DNA of 64,000 bases, from positions 868,001 through 932,000 of the forward strand of contig OX442317.1 of assembly GCA_949358305.1 (NCBI GenBank), read 5' to 3'. Of the stretch, positions 30,084 through 55,956 are shown piece after piece. Both the position numbers and the translations under genes were made by a program. Every line of letters begins with the position of its first letter. The first letter of the stretch is position 1. Source of the stretch: Strigamia acuminata (lineage: Eukaryota; Arthropoda; Chilopoda; Geophilomorpha; Linotaeniidae). The notes under the pieces are model-generated. The model worked only from the letters and a program-made list of their open reading frames with translations. It ran no database searches and had not been told where the DNA came from.

Positions 30084-33000
30084 GACGTCTTATAGACAAA
30101 ATCCGAGCCGAAACATGTCCTTCGAGACTGGCCAGAGACAAAGACGCGCGTACAACCAAGATGGAAGTCTGCGCTCGGCGATGACACAGTCACGTCAATC
30201 ACGTCCAAAGATGGCTTCTAAATGTTTGTCCGCTTGTTTAGTGTCCGTTTTTTTTTCTTAATCCAACTCACCGTCTTCTCCGTCTACTATGATTAGAGGT
30301 GAAAATTTTCCCGCTTGGTCGCGACGCCCATTGGCTTCGTCACTCATCACCGCGCGGCGCCACTGGATGCGCGGCGGACGAATCGCGAGCTGCGAGGCTC
30401 GGGCCACGCCTCATGGGTGACTTTGTTAGAATGGGGAGGCAGGATTTATTCACTGACAGCTGTCTCTCAAAACGGCGTGACTGGGGTCCGTGGAACGTGT
30501 AAAAATAGAGCGATAATTACAGTCGAGGCCCCCGTTCTTTTGATGAGCACTTGAGCGTGTAGTGTTGATGTATTATCCAAGTGAAGAGATAAAAAAAAGA
30601 GAAAAAAGAGAGAGAGAGAGAAAATAAGAAAAACAAAATGGTGGGTGGGTTGGAATAAATGGGGGAATTGTTGAAAAATGTGAACAATTTCTATTCAAAC
30701 ATATTTTCCTACTGGCTAAATATTAATTCACGTTTTCGTCGAAATAAAAACAAATACTGTTCATATTGACAGAGCAAATATTGTCCAATATGGCTCCGCG
30801 AGATGTAAATAAAAAGCGAAATAAATAAAACCGATAAAAATAAAAATAAATAAATAAATAAATAAATTTCCACGAATCGTAAAAAAAAAAAAGAAAAGAA
30901 AAAAAAAATCCAAAATGGCGTCGTTTATTTATTTATTTTTCATTTTATTTTTATTTATTTATTTTTATTTTAAATACCGTAGTCGATTCTGGACCGGCTT
31001 GTCATCGCCGTCACCATGACAACCGCAATCTCCTCATCCTCATCCCATCTTGGTTTCCACGGCAACCAAGGCGTCCATCTTGTTAAAGTTATTGATAAAA
31101 CGCAGGGAGGCGAATCCATCACGTGACTTTGATGAGTCCCCGTCATCCCATCTGACCAACCACCATCATCAAACAGAAAGAGCGGGGGGGTTGACGAAGA
31201 GAACACTGATGGGGGATCGCAGCCCCACGGGCACATCCCTCTGCTTGTAATCGGACAAATCGACCGAGGCTCGTTGCCCCCCGACTCCCGATCCCCTCCT
31301 CATCCTTTGTGCGTCTTCCGGTCAATTGCAAATGGACGGGGCTCGTCCTACACGCCGCACCCCCTTCCTCGTTCCAAGTTCCCCCTTTGTGGTCGCTACA
31401 GGGGGGGCAGCGGAGGCAGCGAGGGACGCGCTGGGGCCATGCAACGCGTTCACTGGAAACCAATCCATACACGCACCTTCCCCCCCCCCCACCCGCCACA
31501 TTTCCACACCTTGGAATTAGCAAAACGAAAGAATCCGCATTAATTAGCGCCCGCCAATTCAATTTCGCGATTCACATTCAAATTCTGCAATCCTGCAATC
31601 TCAATCTCTCGCAGCTCCTTTTAAATATTTCACATATTTTAATTATTTATTAAAATATTCATTTTTTTCTAAATTCTTTTTACCTTATTTTACCGTTAAT
31701 TGATCGCTAAAAGCGAAGCGAGGAAGGAAGTTGCAACTTTATTTATTTATTTATTTATTTATTTATTGGAGATAGACTTCTTTTTTGTGATGGTGCGGTG
31801 GTTTTCTTTCTATTGTTTCACGCAAACTATTTACCATATGGTTTCGTTTCCCACGTAGGTCGGTTTTATCGAGCGATCGATTCATATCAGCGATCGATTA
31901 ATCAACGCTTGATTGACTACTTTTGTGTGTGTCGAATGACTCGTTTCGAGTGTGTTTTTTTTTCTTTCTTCCTGCCACGGATGGCAAGCCAAGTGGAAAT
32001 AAGATGTGCTATTGTTTACATCATTGTTGACATCCATTAAGTACTTCCACAAGTGCTTCTGTCTAACTCATTAGTTTGCTCGCCATTTTTTTCCGACAAC
32101 TAGCAATTATTTAGCGTTAAAAAATGGAAAATTATGCAAAACGCGTATTAAATCATTATTGTACCCGAACCGGTCGAAATGAGCGCGTAATTTTACCGTT
32201 TTCACGCTAAAATTGTGGTTTGACAATACTATAATCCCCTAAGACACGATTAACATCCAAATAAGAAGTCGAATGTGGGAGTCGATTCATCCTTGGCAAG
32301 TTTCCATCCCCTCTCTCTTTTTAATAGTGTTTTGTGTCGTAAATCTTAGTTATGGCGTAAATTACATCGAACTCAAAGTAATTACAAAATGAACGACTTC
32401 GTTTATTTCTACAATGCACAAAAAAATAATAAAAATTTATGTACAGTACAGACTATGCTGCTTGGATGAACAACCAAGAGGACATTGTTATGTCTTTTTT
32501 TTTTTGCACAAATTTTTCAAATAAAAATGTCAAAACAGAAAAGTAAAAAGAAAGAAAAAAGAAAAAAGACCCATCTTGTGATGAAGAACTGGATGGAGAC
32601 TAAATGTACAAGTCATTATATTATCATTATAATAAATATAAAAGAAAAGAAAAAACAAAAAGTGACATCAGAGGTTTCCGGTGATCAAGCGAGGCAGAAG
32701 AATTCGATCTCGGAACTTGAGAAGCGTTCGAAAGACGAAGAGGAAGAGGAACGCAAGAATTCAAGTTTCAATTTCTCAAATTTCTTGCTTAATGAGAAAC
32801 CAAATACGTCAGAAACGGCAAAAACAGAGTCAAAATAAAAAGAGAAAATGAAATGATTCGAGAGAAAAAATCGTCTCCAACCAGCCCGACAAGGAGAGTG
32901 ATTGATAGGAACATGTTGGTGCCAATGGCCGAAAATTCGTATCAGAGGAACGATAGAGTGAGAGAAAAAACTCACGACAACATCAAACGGGTTAATGGAG

Positions 33001-33290
33001 AGAGGTGGGGTGGGCGAAGGGCGAGGAAACATGACTGGTTGAAATTGAGATCATCGATTCAAGGGCGTTACGGAAAATATAATATTATATTGTCGACTGA
33101 GTGAACGGAAAAAGAAAACGGTGGAAAGGCCTCCCGACGAGACGACGAACACTTAAACACAAACACGCACATGGAAACGCAACATCGACGCTTGTGGCAA
33201 CGAAAAATCCGTGGCACGAGTCTATTTGCGAGGATGACGGCATTCTTTACAACAGATCTGCATCTTCTTCTTCTTCTTTTAGAAAGACCT
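30084..33290. other. Intergenic region between the two groucho copies
   Basis: Contains the gro-a promoter/5' UTR (a GTGAGT at about 30272 on the minus strand could be the donor of a noncoding first exon) and the gro-b 3' UTR. Two X-box-like palindromes lie at 31010-31023 and 31053-31066. A GC-rich, C-run stretch covers about 31040-31510. The Lys/Glu-rich frame at 32527-32838 is low-complexity and I did not call it. Confidence 0.5.
32402..32408 (-). terminator. Candidate poly(A) signal of gro-b
   Basis: TTTATT on the plus strand (AATAAA on the minus strand), about 0.9 kb past the gro-b stop. Others nearer the stop are possible. Confidence 0.25.
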
Positions 33291-45471
<12,181 letters not shown>

Positions 45472-48400
45472 TTCGGTGGCGTGGCTCGAGCTTCAGCTTG
45501 AGCCTTCGACGAACGTGGTTGTTGCCTCGGCAGACCGGTTCAGCTCATAGCGCGTAATCAAAGAAGATCGGTCAGCTGCCGATCGCGGTCTCGGGTTTGG
45601 ACTGGGCTCGGGAGTCCGGCGGCGGCGACGGCGGCGGTGGCGGCGTGGGTAATACACTTGCCAAATATGGCACTTAATGATTGGTCCTATCAACAAACAT
45701 GACTGTTCACAAGCACAAGACAAGAGTCCCACGTGGTGTCGTTAGATGGCGGGTCGAGTGCGCGAACACGCGCCAGCCAATGGCGCGCGAGCGAGCGCTC
45801 GGCGCCGCCCCAGCACGTGACTCTGACAGTGTCAATCACAAATGCGTGACTCGACGCCCACTTTAAACACTTGAGCGGATAATTAGATGGAGGAAAGGGG
45901 AAACAAAATGGCCGAAGCGTACACGTGGTGTCGCATTATGAGAAAGGGGAAATGAAGGGAAAAAAGGGACGTTGGGGTGTGGTGTCAACTGTGAAGGGGG
46001 TGAACAATGGCGGGTCGTGTTCCCAGAGTCATTTGAGCCTGCTCGCAAATTTTTTAATGCAAATTTAAATTCAAATAAAAAATAATTAAAAATAAATAAA
46101 TAAAAGAAAATTTATTTAAATTAAATTATTTTCTCCATCTTTTTATTTTTTATTTTTTATTTTTTTAATTTTTTTAATTTCTCTATTTTTTTTCATTCCC
46201 ACTCGGAGACTAAACACTAATCACGTGAGCATGACGTCACGCCGTAATCAAAACAAACATCTCTCGATTCTCCCCGCGCAAACACAAAGACGCATGCGCA
46301 CAGCCCATTGTTTTTTCGCTCTTGATTCAATCCACATCCGGAAACTTAATTCATCCCCACGGAGGGGCGGAGTCGTAATCTCATTTCCCCCTTCATCTCT
46401 TTCCCCCTCCACTTCTCCCCCTCTCTTTCTCTCTCTCGTTCTCTCGCTCTCTCTCGCGGACCCCCCTTAGATTAAAGCAAAATTCCATCCGCCTCACTAA
46501 TTCCGACGCTATTAGCACGTGAGCACGTGGTCTTGACAAGCCCGCGTCAGACTGCGACCAATCGCGGGCGAGCTGAGGCGCGCGGGGCGGCGCTGGGCGG
46601 CGCCTGCTTCGCACTCGGCTGACCCCCTCCTCCTCATGGTTGGGCGCCCCCTTCTCAGCCATGGCGGTCGGCCGCACACCAAATTTATTTGAGGGGGTCT
46701 GCGAGGGCGGTGCCCCTTTCGTGGACTCCCCTCTCGAGCTGAGTGCTTTTTAAGAGCGGAAGTGCCGCCATTTTGCCTCGCGAGTGGCCCTGACGCGGCG
46801 AGTGGATGAGATAAATAAAGAAAGGATGTTTTTTCGAGTAGTCGCGTCAGGTGGGATCGGGCCAGGAGAGAGAGAGAGGAATGAATGGAATTGCGTGCGG
46901 AGTTGTGACTCGGTTGTCATGGCGACGGCGAATTAATTACGACGTTACATTTTTTTTTTCTTTACAAATATTTATTTTTTATTTATTTTTGTAAATATTT
47001 TTTTTTTTTAATTTTAAATTTTTCCTTTTTTGTGCATAATTGAATCGAACGTGTTTCAATATTTACAAGCGCGCGCGCGACGATGACGTCACGATCGGGT
47101 CGCTGTATCAATGGGGCGAAGAGGTAGATCGCGAAGCAGCGGTGAGCGCGAGAAAGGAGTGGCGAGGGAGTCGATAACCGCCGCACGACCAGGAATGAAC
47201 ACCACGCGCCCCACGCTAATTAAAATGCCGACCAAACACGCCAATTGGCCACCAACAAAATGGCCGCCCAACTACCGAAATTGCTTCCTATTTACTGCAA
47301 TTATTTCTATTAAACTATAAATTATAGAAATTGTAAATGGCGGCGAATTAAAAACAATTAGCCACTTATTACCCAGAACTGTTTTTATTTATTTTATTTT
47401 TTTCCTTTTTATTTTTCTCCTCCAACTTTTATTTTTATTTCGCACCGGATGTTCGCAATCGTAACTGTAAACACAGGAAGTTTAACTACTGTTTATGTTT
47501 TTATTTTTAAACTCGAGCGCATTAAATTTAATTCCTTTCGTTTTGTTATTATTATTACTATTATTATTTCGATTTATACAAACAACAAGATGGCGGCGCG
47601 CATTTAAATTCGCCATTTTTACGACTTTTCTTCTCTTTTTGCTAATCACACTAAAAACGAAGAGGAAAAATTTTAGGACCCGATAAACACGTCACGTGAC
47701 ATCGTGTCACCGGAAGTTAGCGCCTCGTAGAAAAGTTGGAAGCGGAAATTTGCAACTCTCACTTCATTTCCGGTGGAAAAGAGCGCGTGCGATGGGATGG
47801 GGTGGCGCGGTGGCGGGTGGGGAGAAGAGAAGAGAAGAGAAGAAGCTCGGCGTGACGTCACCATCGGTTGGCCATTTTTGCGAAAGTGGGGAGGGGAATG
47901 TAATGATGCCGAGGTGAATTGATTGTCACCAGGGGGCAGCCAAGCTTGAGGCGCTTTGTGGACGCGCACGATGCGGAAAATTGGCCAAGGCGCTTGACCA
48001 GTGGCGCGCGCACCGTAACCGGAAACCTCTCGCCGGTTGCCATGCCAACGTCGAGTCGAGAGTCGCGGGCTGGGGGTGGCGAGGGGGAGGGGGGGAATGA
48101 AATAAGAAAAATTAATCAACGCTGTCTGCGAGGAGGCGATAAGCGCCTTAGGCCTAAGACGATTACGTCACCCCCAGGCCAAATTTAATTTCGCCTTTTC
48201 ACCCCCCCGAGACAAATTTTTCAGGGAGAACGAGATAGAAGGGTCCGCCAAAGCAGGACGAAAGAAAGAAAGAAAAAAAAGGAAGAAAAAAAATTGTAAA
48301 CAACCCGAGGGGTGTCTATTAATGGGCGGTTGATTCCCATTTGGCGCCCGCGTTCTGGCCGCAGGCGATTAATCGACTCTGGCGGTCGGTTGCTTGGCAA

Positions 48401-50746
48401 CGGCGAGAGGGGGAGAATTGAAGCCAATTAGGAATTCATCACCTCGGGGTTTCCCCCCCATCGAAGCATTACACGGTCACGTGATGAGGATGACGAAGCT
48501 GGAGGGTGTGACCCTCGCTGAGACTGAGACAGGCTCCATGAATTTTGTTTACACCTTTAAGGTGATTAAGACGAAGGAGGGGAATAGAATGGAATGGAAC
48601 AGGGAGGGAGGGAGGGAATGGAATGGAATGGAATGGAATGAATGAATGAATGAATGGATGGGGAATTAAATTAGGGAAGAATGAGGTTGCTGCCAGTGGT
48701 CAAAAGTGGATCAAAAATTGGCTCAGAAGTGAGAATTCAATTGGATTTTGAATCTTAGAACTGGGAGTGGACAATAAAGTGTTGCAAAAGTCGAAATAAC
48801 AAATAAAAACATTAAAATTGAGGTAAATTGTAAGTAAAATAACTGAAAACACTGAAATTTGTGCTCGGAATGGTCTAAAATGGCTTCAAAATGGAGGAAA
48901 TTGTGGGAATTGAAACGTATTTGCAAAGAGTAGAGATATAACTAATAAATACACTACAATTTATGTTGGGAATGGTAAAAAAAATTGCTCAAAAGGGGTA
49001 AAAAATAAGAGGAATTTAATATAACGACTCCAGAATTAAGAAATAATAAAAACTCTCGATTTTATGCGGGAAATAAGTGAAAATGATCAGCTTGACATTT
49101 TGTTCGTCGCTTTCCTGCAGTGTTTCGATTTCTATATTGAACTTGCCTGTGTTTGTTTATGAATTAAAGTGTTATTTTTTTAGCTTACAAACACGCAGCT
49201 TACAAATAAATCTAAAAGATTATAAAAAAAAATTTAAAAAAAAAAACTGGTAATAAAAAACCGGAATTAGATGCAGCGTGGAGTAATAAAAGAGCCGTAA
49301 TAAAGACGTGAATAATATGTCAAATTTAAATACGAAAAGAATATTTATTATGTAAATAATTCCCCCCCCCCCCAAAAAAAAAAAATAATTCAAATCTCTA
49401 ATCCAAACACACTCGTTTGACTCAAATTGAAAACGTTAAAAACAAACAAAAAAAAACATTATAAAAATAAACAAATAAATAAAATCTTCCCCCCCAAAAA
49501 AAAAATAAAAAAATAAAAAAATAAAAAAAAAATGGTGGAAAAAAAATCAATTAAAATAATTGGCTCCGACTCGGAGCGTTTAACGCGTTTATCGGTCGCC
49601 ATGGCAACCGACAGAGGGTGGCGAAGACCACTCCCAAGACACACGTAGCAGCACGTGTCGGCACGGCCACATCTCCTCCCCTCTACCCCGAACGCGCGCA
49701 TCTCACTCCTCCTCGCCCCAAATCGATACCCGCCATTTAATTGTTCAACGCCCCCGCCCTTAACCATTAAAATTATGCAAATGAGCTGCTCGTCCAATTG
49801 ACGCCCCGACTAATTAACAGCGTTTTAATTGCTCACCTATTAATGTTGCCAACGCGTTTACCACCTGACACGTGACCCGATCCACCAATACCATTGTTTT
49901 AATACCCCCGAACAAAAAAAATATTTCTTTTCACAATTTCCCATTAAAAATGAAAACAATCACCGAGAAAAAAAATATTTCCCTCACCTGACGATTCTTA
50001 TGTATCCGTTGCCTAGCAACCGTCTCGGATTCCTTAGGAACAATTGATGCATCTTTGTTCCCATAGCAACGCGGCAAAAAAAATGAAAAAAAAAAGACAA
50101 AAGAGAGCCTTGAGTTAGGGGCATGACGTCACGCTTCTTTCTTCATTTCCGCGCCCCGGAAATTTGCATAAATCAATAAACTTTGAACCGAAAAGGGGAG
50201 ATGAAGAAAAAAATGGTTACGGATCCCCCCCCCCCATCCATTGGTTGGGATGGCACGGACCAATCAGAGGTCGCGATGAAGATGGAAGTCACGGACGGAG
50301 GAGGAGATTTAAAGATGAAGGACAAGTGTCAATCACAATTTTCGGTTGCCATGGTAACATTTTTTATTAAGGCACAAGATGGTTTACACACATTGCCGCC
50401 ATTTTTTCTTTTTTTTTTTTAAAAAATAAGGCAGAAAAATTATAATTACATTCTGGATTAAAAAAAAACAAGAAAAAAAAAAAACACATCGTTTGCATGT
50501 CACCATTTTGTTTTTTGTTTTTCTTTCTTCTTCTTGAAATGATAATTCAAAGTCTCTCGATTCGACGCCCAAACTCGACATTTTTCTTTTTCGAATTACA
50601 TTTTTTAAAAAAAAACTAAAAACAAAATAAAAACAATAATAATAATAATAATAAAACAAAAAAATTCGAAATTCCCTCAAGGAATTGAAAACAGGAAAGA
50701 AAGAAAAGAAAAATCGTCCATTCCGTGTATTACTCCATAAATTCAA
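45472..50746. other. GC/CpG-rich upstream region of gro-b
   Basis: No supported gene. It shows purine/pyrimidine tracts, CpG-rich patches (45.5-48.2 kb), CACGTG E-boxes, CREs, X-boxes and YY1-like GCCATTTTG/AAAATGGCGGC motifs. It probably contains the gro-b promoter and the SMG5 3' UTR (minus-strand AATAAA at 50363-50368). Confidence 0.5.
48587..48662. repeat. GGAAT/GAAT microsatellite
   Basis: Runs of GGAAT, GGGA and GAAT units at about 48587-48662. Confidence 0.8.
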
Positions 50747-51821
50747 TCATTTCGAGTGATCTCTCTTGTTTGCCGCCGCCGCTCCGTTTTTCACGTCCGT
50801 GTTTTGCCATTTGCCAACAAACGCTTCGATCGTCTCGGAATTAATTCCTGCAATTAAACAAAACAAACATAAATAAAATAAATAAATAAAATAAAAAATT
50901 AATTTCCCACCCGTCGATTCAGCCAAAAGACGAACATTCACGTTGGCAAACTGCTCGTTGTTTCCGATGAGAAGTGTCACCAAACCGCTATTAAGCGTCG
51001 ACGAATTTTGCTCGCTCAAATGTTTACCGCATTCCAATATTTGAAATAAATTCCTACAAAAAAATAAATAAAAATAAAATAATTAATTAATTTAAAACAA
51101 AACAAAAAAAACTCACCAAGCGTCTTTTTCCTTCCGTTTCGGGTATTTAATTGGACTCAACGTCGCGTGTTCGTGTGATTTTTGAGCTCTCAAGTACCTG
51201 AAAAAATTATTCATCCTGGAAATTAAAAAAGAAAAAAGAAATAAAAAAGGGACAACAAACCGATTTCCACGTTGATATTCCACTTCCAACCACCGGATGG
51301 CGTCACGCGCTTGAATCGATTCTTTCTTGATCCAATCCAGGTGAGAAAAGACTAATTGGACACACCCTCGTTACACCGACGCATAATTACATCAACTCGG
51401 ACAACTTACCGACGTTCGGGATTACAGCGATGAACCTACGAGACGCCACCAAGTGACGCAACACGCTGAGGTGGTCAATCAACACGCCCCAAGTGACCAC
51501 CAAATAGGGCGACAGACGACGCACGCATGATGATTCAACGCTCGTCTCCAGCTCGGTCACTTCAGCCTTGAAAAAAAAATATCCAAAAAAATAAAAATAT
51601 ATTTAATTCAAAAACAAAAAATAATTCCTTTTAAAACAAATATTTTAATTATACCTTCAACCACAAGTGCGCCATATTCTCCATAACTTTCTTCTTCTGC
51701 ACATCGAAATCACTCTAGCAAAACAATACAAAACAAAACTAAAAAAATCGAACCAAACCCCAGTTGCAAATTGTAAGGTTACAAGGTTAAAAATGTGCAG
51801 GAAAGGTGTGGGCGGAAATTA

Positions 51822-51903
<82 letters not shown>

Positions 51904-54900
51904 TGGGCACCCATCAAATACTTAATACAACCAGCCCACCTGGCGTTCGCATGAGTGACAGGTGCGTGCACCCGCCTAGTCACCCTCCTGGGCGGCGCTT
52001 CACCCGACCTATCAGCGCGCGCGTCAACACGTGACGTCATCAAGTGGCCGAGCAACACGAGGACGTTGTTTGCTCCGCGTTAATAACCTCGGGCAATATT
52101 GACACAACTCGCGACCCCCCACCCCACCTCCTTTACTTGTTCTTCCCGAGCCCAACGAATACCGAGCGCGCAAAAGGTTTAAAATCTCAATGAAAAAAAA
52201 AAAAAAACTAAATTACCCACCCCCGCAAACAAAAAAAAAAAAAAAAAAAATCAAAATGACGTAATCAACGATTCCGCACATCCACTCTCTCGCCACCCCT
52301 CGCCGAGTCTCTTTGACGACCCCACCAAGAAATCAAGAGGCCTTTTGTGGCGCGACGTCCGCCTTGTTTGCCCTCGGTCTCAAAGGGGCGGAGGGGGAAC
52401 GCGAAAAAGAGGGGAATCAAAGGAGACGCGAGATGAGGGACGCACCCCCATCTGATAACAGACCCCCTACCTTTCACTTCCCCTCCAGTCGAGGGGGAAT
52501 TAATCAGATGGGGAGCGAGAGCGACGCCAAATGGCATTCATTCGACCCCCACGCGTTGCACATTGGCGTCTAATGGCCTCAGCTCGGCTACCCCATCGGC
52601 CCCGCGACACCCATTTTCGGGGCACCTCTTTTGCTTGATTGGGGATCCATTTTGAATCCCCCCACCCCCACCCCCACCCGTAATTCATACATTTTTTTTT
52701 TTACATTTTTTTCATCATCATTTTCTTAATTGATTTCGCTCTAACGAGGTCGTGGGAGTGAATTGACGCAGGTGGTGGATCCGCCACAAGTGGCAGGTGG
52801 CACCATTTTGTTTAATCAATCGTCAAATCGCTTTTTATTATTATTTTTATTATTATTATTTTAGTTCCTCTAGTTAATTTCCAAACTTCGATTTCATCGG
52901 ATAAACACATTTTCCTTCTCGCCCATTTTTATTCAAAATGGCCGCACTAATTTAAATTTCCAAAAAAAAAAAAAAAAAAAAAAATTAAAATTAAAAAAAA
53001 AATTCGTTTCATCTTTTTATCCAAAAGAAAAAAAAAAGATGAAATGAAACAATAATAATAATAAAAGAAGGGGGAAAAGAAAAAAAAACTTTCGCAGTTC
53101 CCTTGACAACAAATTACTGTCGGCTTAGAGGGGAAACATGGCCTCACCTCTCCCGCGTTAGTCGCAGCATTATTAGGGCGGGACGACGAGTAATTCCGCG
53201 CTAATCCTCCCTGCGCACAAAAAAAAATAATAATAATAGAAACACGTTAAAGAGGAGGAAAAAATTGGAAAAAAAGTTGGTTATATCGCCAGCAGACGGC
53301 GACAGTCACCAGAGGCAGATAGAAAAGCATGACGTCATTAGCGGTTTCACCTTGCGGTCCGTTCCAGCGGTTTTGTGGTCGGTGTTGGCCGTGTAGTGGA
53401 ATTCTCCCGTGTTCGGGTTGAAAGTCAGACCGGTCGTGTCCGATCTTGCTAAAATCAAACCGAACTGATGCAGGCACGAAATACGTAAAGCCATCTTCAC
53501 AAAAAAAAATATATACAAATTAAATGACGTCATTTTTACTACAAAATAATTGAAAATCTACCGTTTCTTGCGAGTTCATCCAAACGTGGTGCGCAGACTC
53601 GAAATTAATCCCTTTGTTGACGTCATCAAACAGCGGAATTCCACACACCGCAACGTCTTCGACCAACGGAACCAAACTGCGCCACTCCAACCCTTGTTTG
53701 CACATTTTTAAACCGACAACAAGTCCGGAATCGAACACGCCATCTTTAAATTAAAAAATTTATATTAATAAAAAAAAAAATTAAATTAAAAAAAAAAAAT
53801 ACCTTTCATTTGCCAATTGAGAACGGGCGAAACGAGGTTCAAAAACGAAACGAGACGAGCGCAAAGCAGATGACAACCTTGCGCGCACATTTCCAAGATG
53901 TCCGGTTGAGCCTTTAACCAATCGGCGCACAACTTCAAACACATGACTAACGTTTCCAAACTCGACAAACACTTCGACAACTCATCCCGTGGTGTTTTCG
54001 CCAACCGACCTGCAGAAAAATAAAACAAAACAAAATAAAACAAAACAAGAAAAAAATAAAATGCTTTCAATACTTTTATTCGGTCGACATTTTGATTTTT
54101 CGCCGTTCATTTTGTTTTCTTGATCATTGCCATTCGTGACCACTTCGTCGGCCAAATCGTCACTATCCTGACTAGTATTATCCTCTTCGATCTCACTCAT
54201 GTCCGTCGTTGATTCCGACTCCTCGTCCGTGTTCCCATCGTCCTCGCTCAAATCAGAGTCCACGACGCCGGCGTTGGAGCCGGGAGCGCGTCTAGGCCGT
54301 CGCAAGCGCTTCATATTGATGTGCGACTTCTGCTTCACGTCACCGTTGTGTTTCGGACTGTTATCATTATCTGAAATAAATTCAATTTAATTTAAATATT
54401 TTTTTTGTTTTATTTAAATCTTACTCGACTGTGACAGCACTGATTGTAACCGCAATACTATAAAATGTAACAAATGAGAAAAAAGCGCCAAGGAGAACGC
54501 TATGGCAGCTGACTGGTTTCTCGAACCACCATTCGACACGTGATTAGTGCACATGATTGCCATAACAACCACGCGAAACACCATCACGTCGTCTAAAGTG
54601 TCCAGAACGGCGTCGTTTGACAACCAAACGTAAAAATCTGCTAAAATTTCTTGGCACACTCGTTCTAGTTGGACGGAACAACTGCAAAACATTCAATACA
54701 AATCGTCAAATAAACAAAACAAATCAAACGAAACGCTTTACTTCTTTTTTTCGTCCATGCAGCAAAATTCGCAAAACTTTAAAAACCTTCCGACGCATCG
54801 CTTGATGCTGTTTTCTTTGGCAGATAAATGAGCAGTAGAAGTAACGAGTCTATTGGCTTTATTAAAAATCCGTTCTAAATTCCCTTTACTTCCTTCGAAA

Positions 54901-55152
54901 CTTTGTGCGCTATATAAACTAAAACAAAAAATAACAAAAATTAAATAAATAAAAACAAATAAAAAAAATAAAAAATTACCATCTCATGTAATGATACGTA
55001 GCATCACACCCGTAATTTTTCCCGCCCGATAAAGTTCCTAATTGATTATGGGGCATGCCGGCCGATGGCAAAAACGTTGCTGCTTGCGAATAAAATCGAC
55101 TAGACACTTCCGGGCCGACGTTTTCAAATAATTCTTGTCGATAACGAGCTAA

Positions 55153-55187
<35 letters not shown>

Positions 55188-55956
55188 TTTTCTTAAGTAA
55201 CCTAAATCGCCGAGGCAGATGAGACAGCGATGTAAAGCCGACTTAGCCCATTCGTTTTTCTCGGCATTTTGTTTCCATTCGGATGTGAGTTTGGCTTCGA
55301 AACACATTTTCTTATAACAAGTCGAAGCGGAAAGGAAGTCCGAAGCGCCGTCTTTCAACTCGAATTCCGTCTGAATTCGGAATAACAAATGATGGTAAGC
55401 ACCGGATCCGGCGTTTATATGGTCGCATAAACGTGCTACATCATCACCAACCTAAAAAAGAAATTAATTCCAATTTTTTTCCAATTTTTTCTCCCAAATT
55501 TTCTTCACTTTTCTCAGCTGTTTTCCTATAGTGATCACATCGTAATACACTTTTCTCCATAGCAATTCCTCAGCTTTTTTCCCATGGCCAAGCGGATCAC
55601 AAAACATGAGCCGTTCGCACTGTTCTCGCAACCTAAAGAATAAATAAATTAAATTGTGCGTAAAATGTTGTCATTTTTCATCAACAATTCTCCATTTCTT
55701 TTACTTGATCCGCAGAACTCTGGCGTCAGCAGTGAATAACTCGTCACAGATGGTGGCATGCTTTCCAATTCTATCTAATCGGCGCACCAAATCAGCCGCA
55801 GTGCTGGAATGAAGAGAGATCGGACGAATTACGATCGCATTTGTAGCTTGTTAAGTGCCGCCTCGTGGGAGACGCCATATTTACTTACCGATAAATTTTC
55901 TTCACACCATCGTGAATTTCCAGTTTCTCGTTCGAGAATGAGTCAGGAAGATTCAT
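50747..55956 (-). CDS. SMG5: SMG5 nonsense-mediated mRNA decay factor
   Basis: Eighteen exons: 55956-55889, 55803-55705, 55632-55509, 55451-55202, 55148-54980, 54918-54742, 54681-54425, 54370-54074, 54009-53803, 53743-53562, 53494-53351, 53210-53148, 51714-51655, 51566-51410, 51351-51261, 51197-51117, 51053-50911, 50847-50747; 889 aa, phases close. It has an N-terminal 14-3-3-like TPR region (HRCLICLGDLARYR, GMPHNQLGTLSG, SAQSFEGSKGNLERIF), a helical domain, an acidic low-complexity linker (DSDLSEDDGNTDEESES), and a C-terminal PIN-like domain (ARDAIRWLE, GNRYLRAQKS). Family role: with SMG7 it binds phosphorylated UPF1 and promotes its dephosphorylation and mRNA turnover. It is shorter than human SMG5 (about 1016 aa). 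The PIN domain appears to lack catalytic acids. The 1.4-kb intron at 51715-53147 holds a 78-nt poly(A) run. Confidence 0.93.
51823..51900. repeat. 78-nt uninterrupted poly(A) tract in an SMG5 intron
   Basis: A single homopolymer run on the plus strand, that is poly(T) in the transcript orientation of SMG5. It is the longest homopolymer in the window. True length is uncertain because assemblers misjudge such runs. Confidence 0.9.

Noticed and set aside
32527-32838. 104-codon Lys/Glu-rich plus-strand ORF
   Set aside because: Low-complexity A-rich translation, antisense to the gro-b 3' UTR, with no domain and no start context.
46982-47700. First exons or noncoding RNA in the CpG-rich block
   Set aside because: Composition suggests a promoter or CpG island, but I see no splice-supported coding exon or RNA structure.
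51795-52058. Poly-Lys and poly-Phe containing ORFs
   Set aside because: Direct translation of the 78-nt poly(A) tract.
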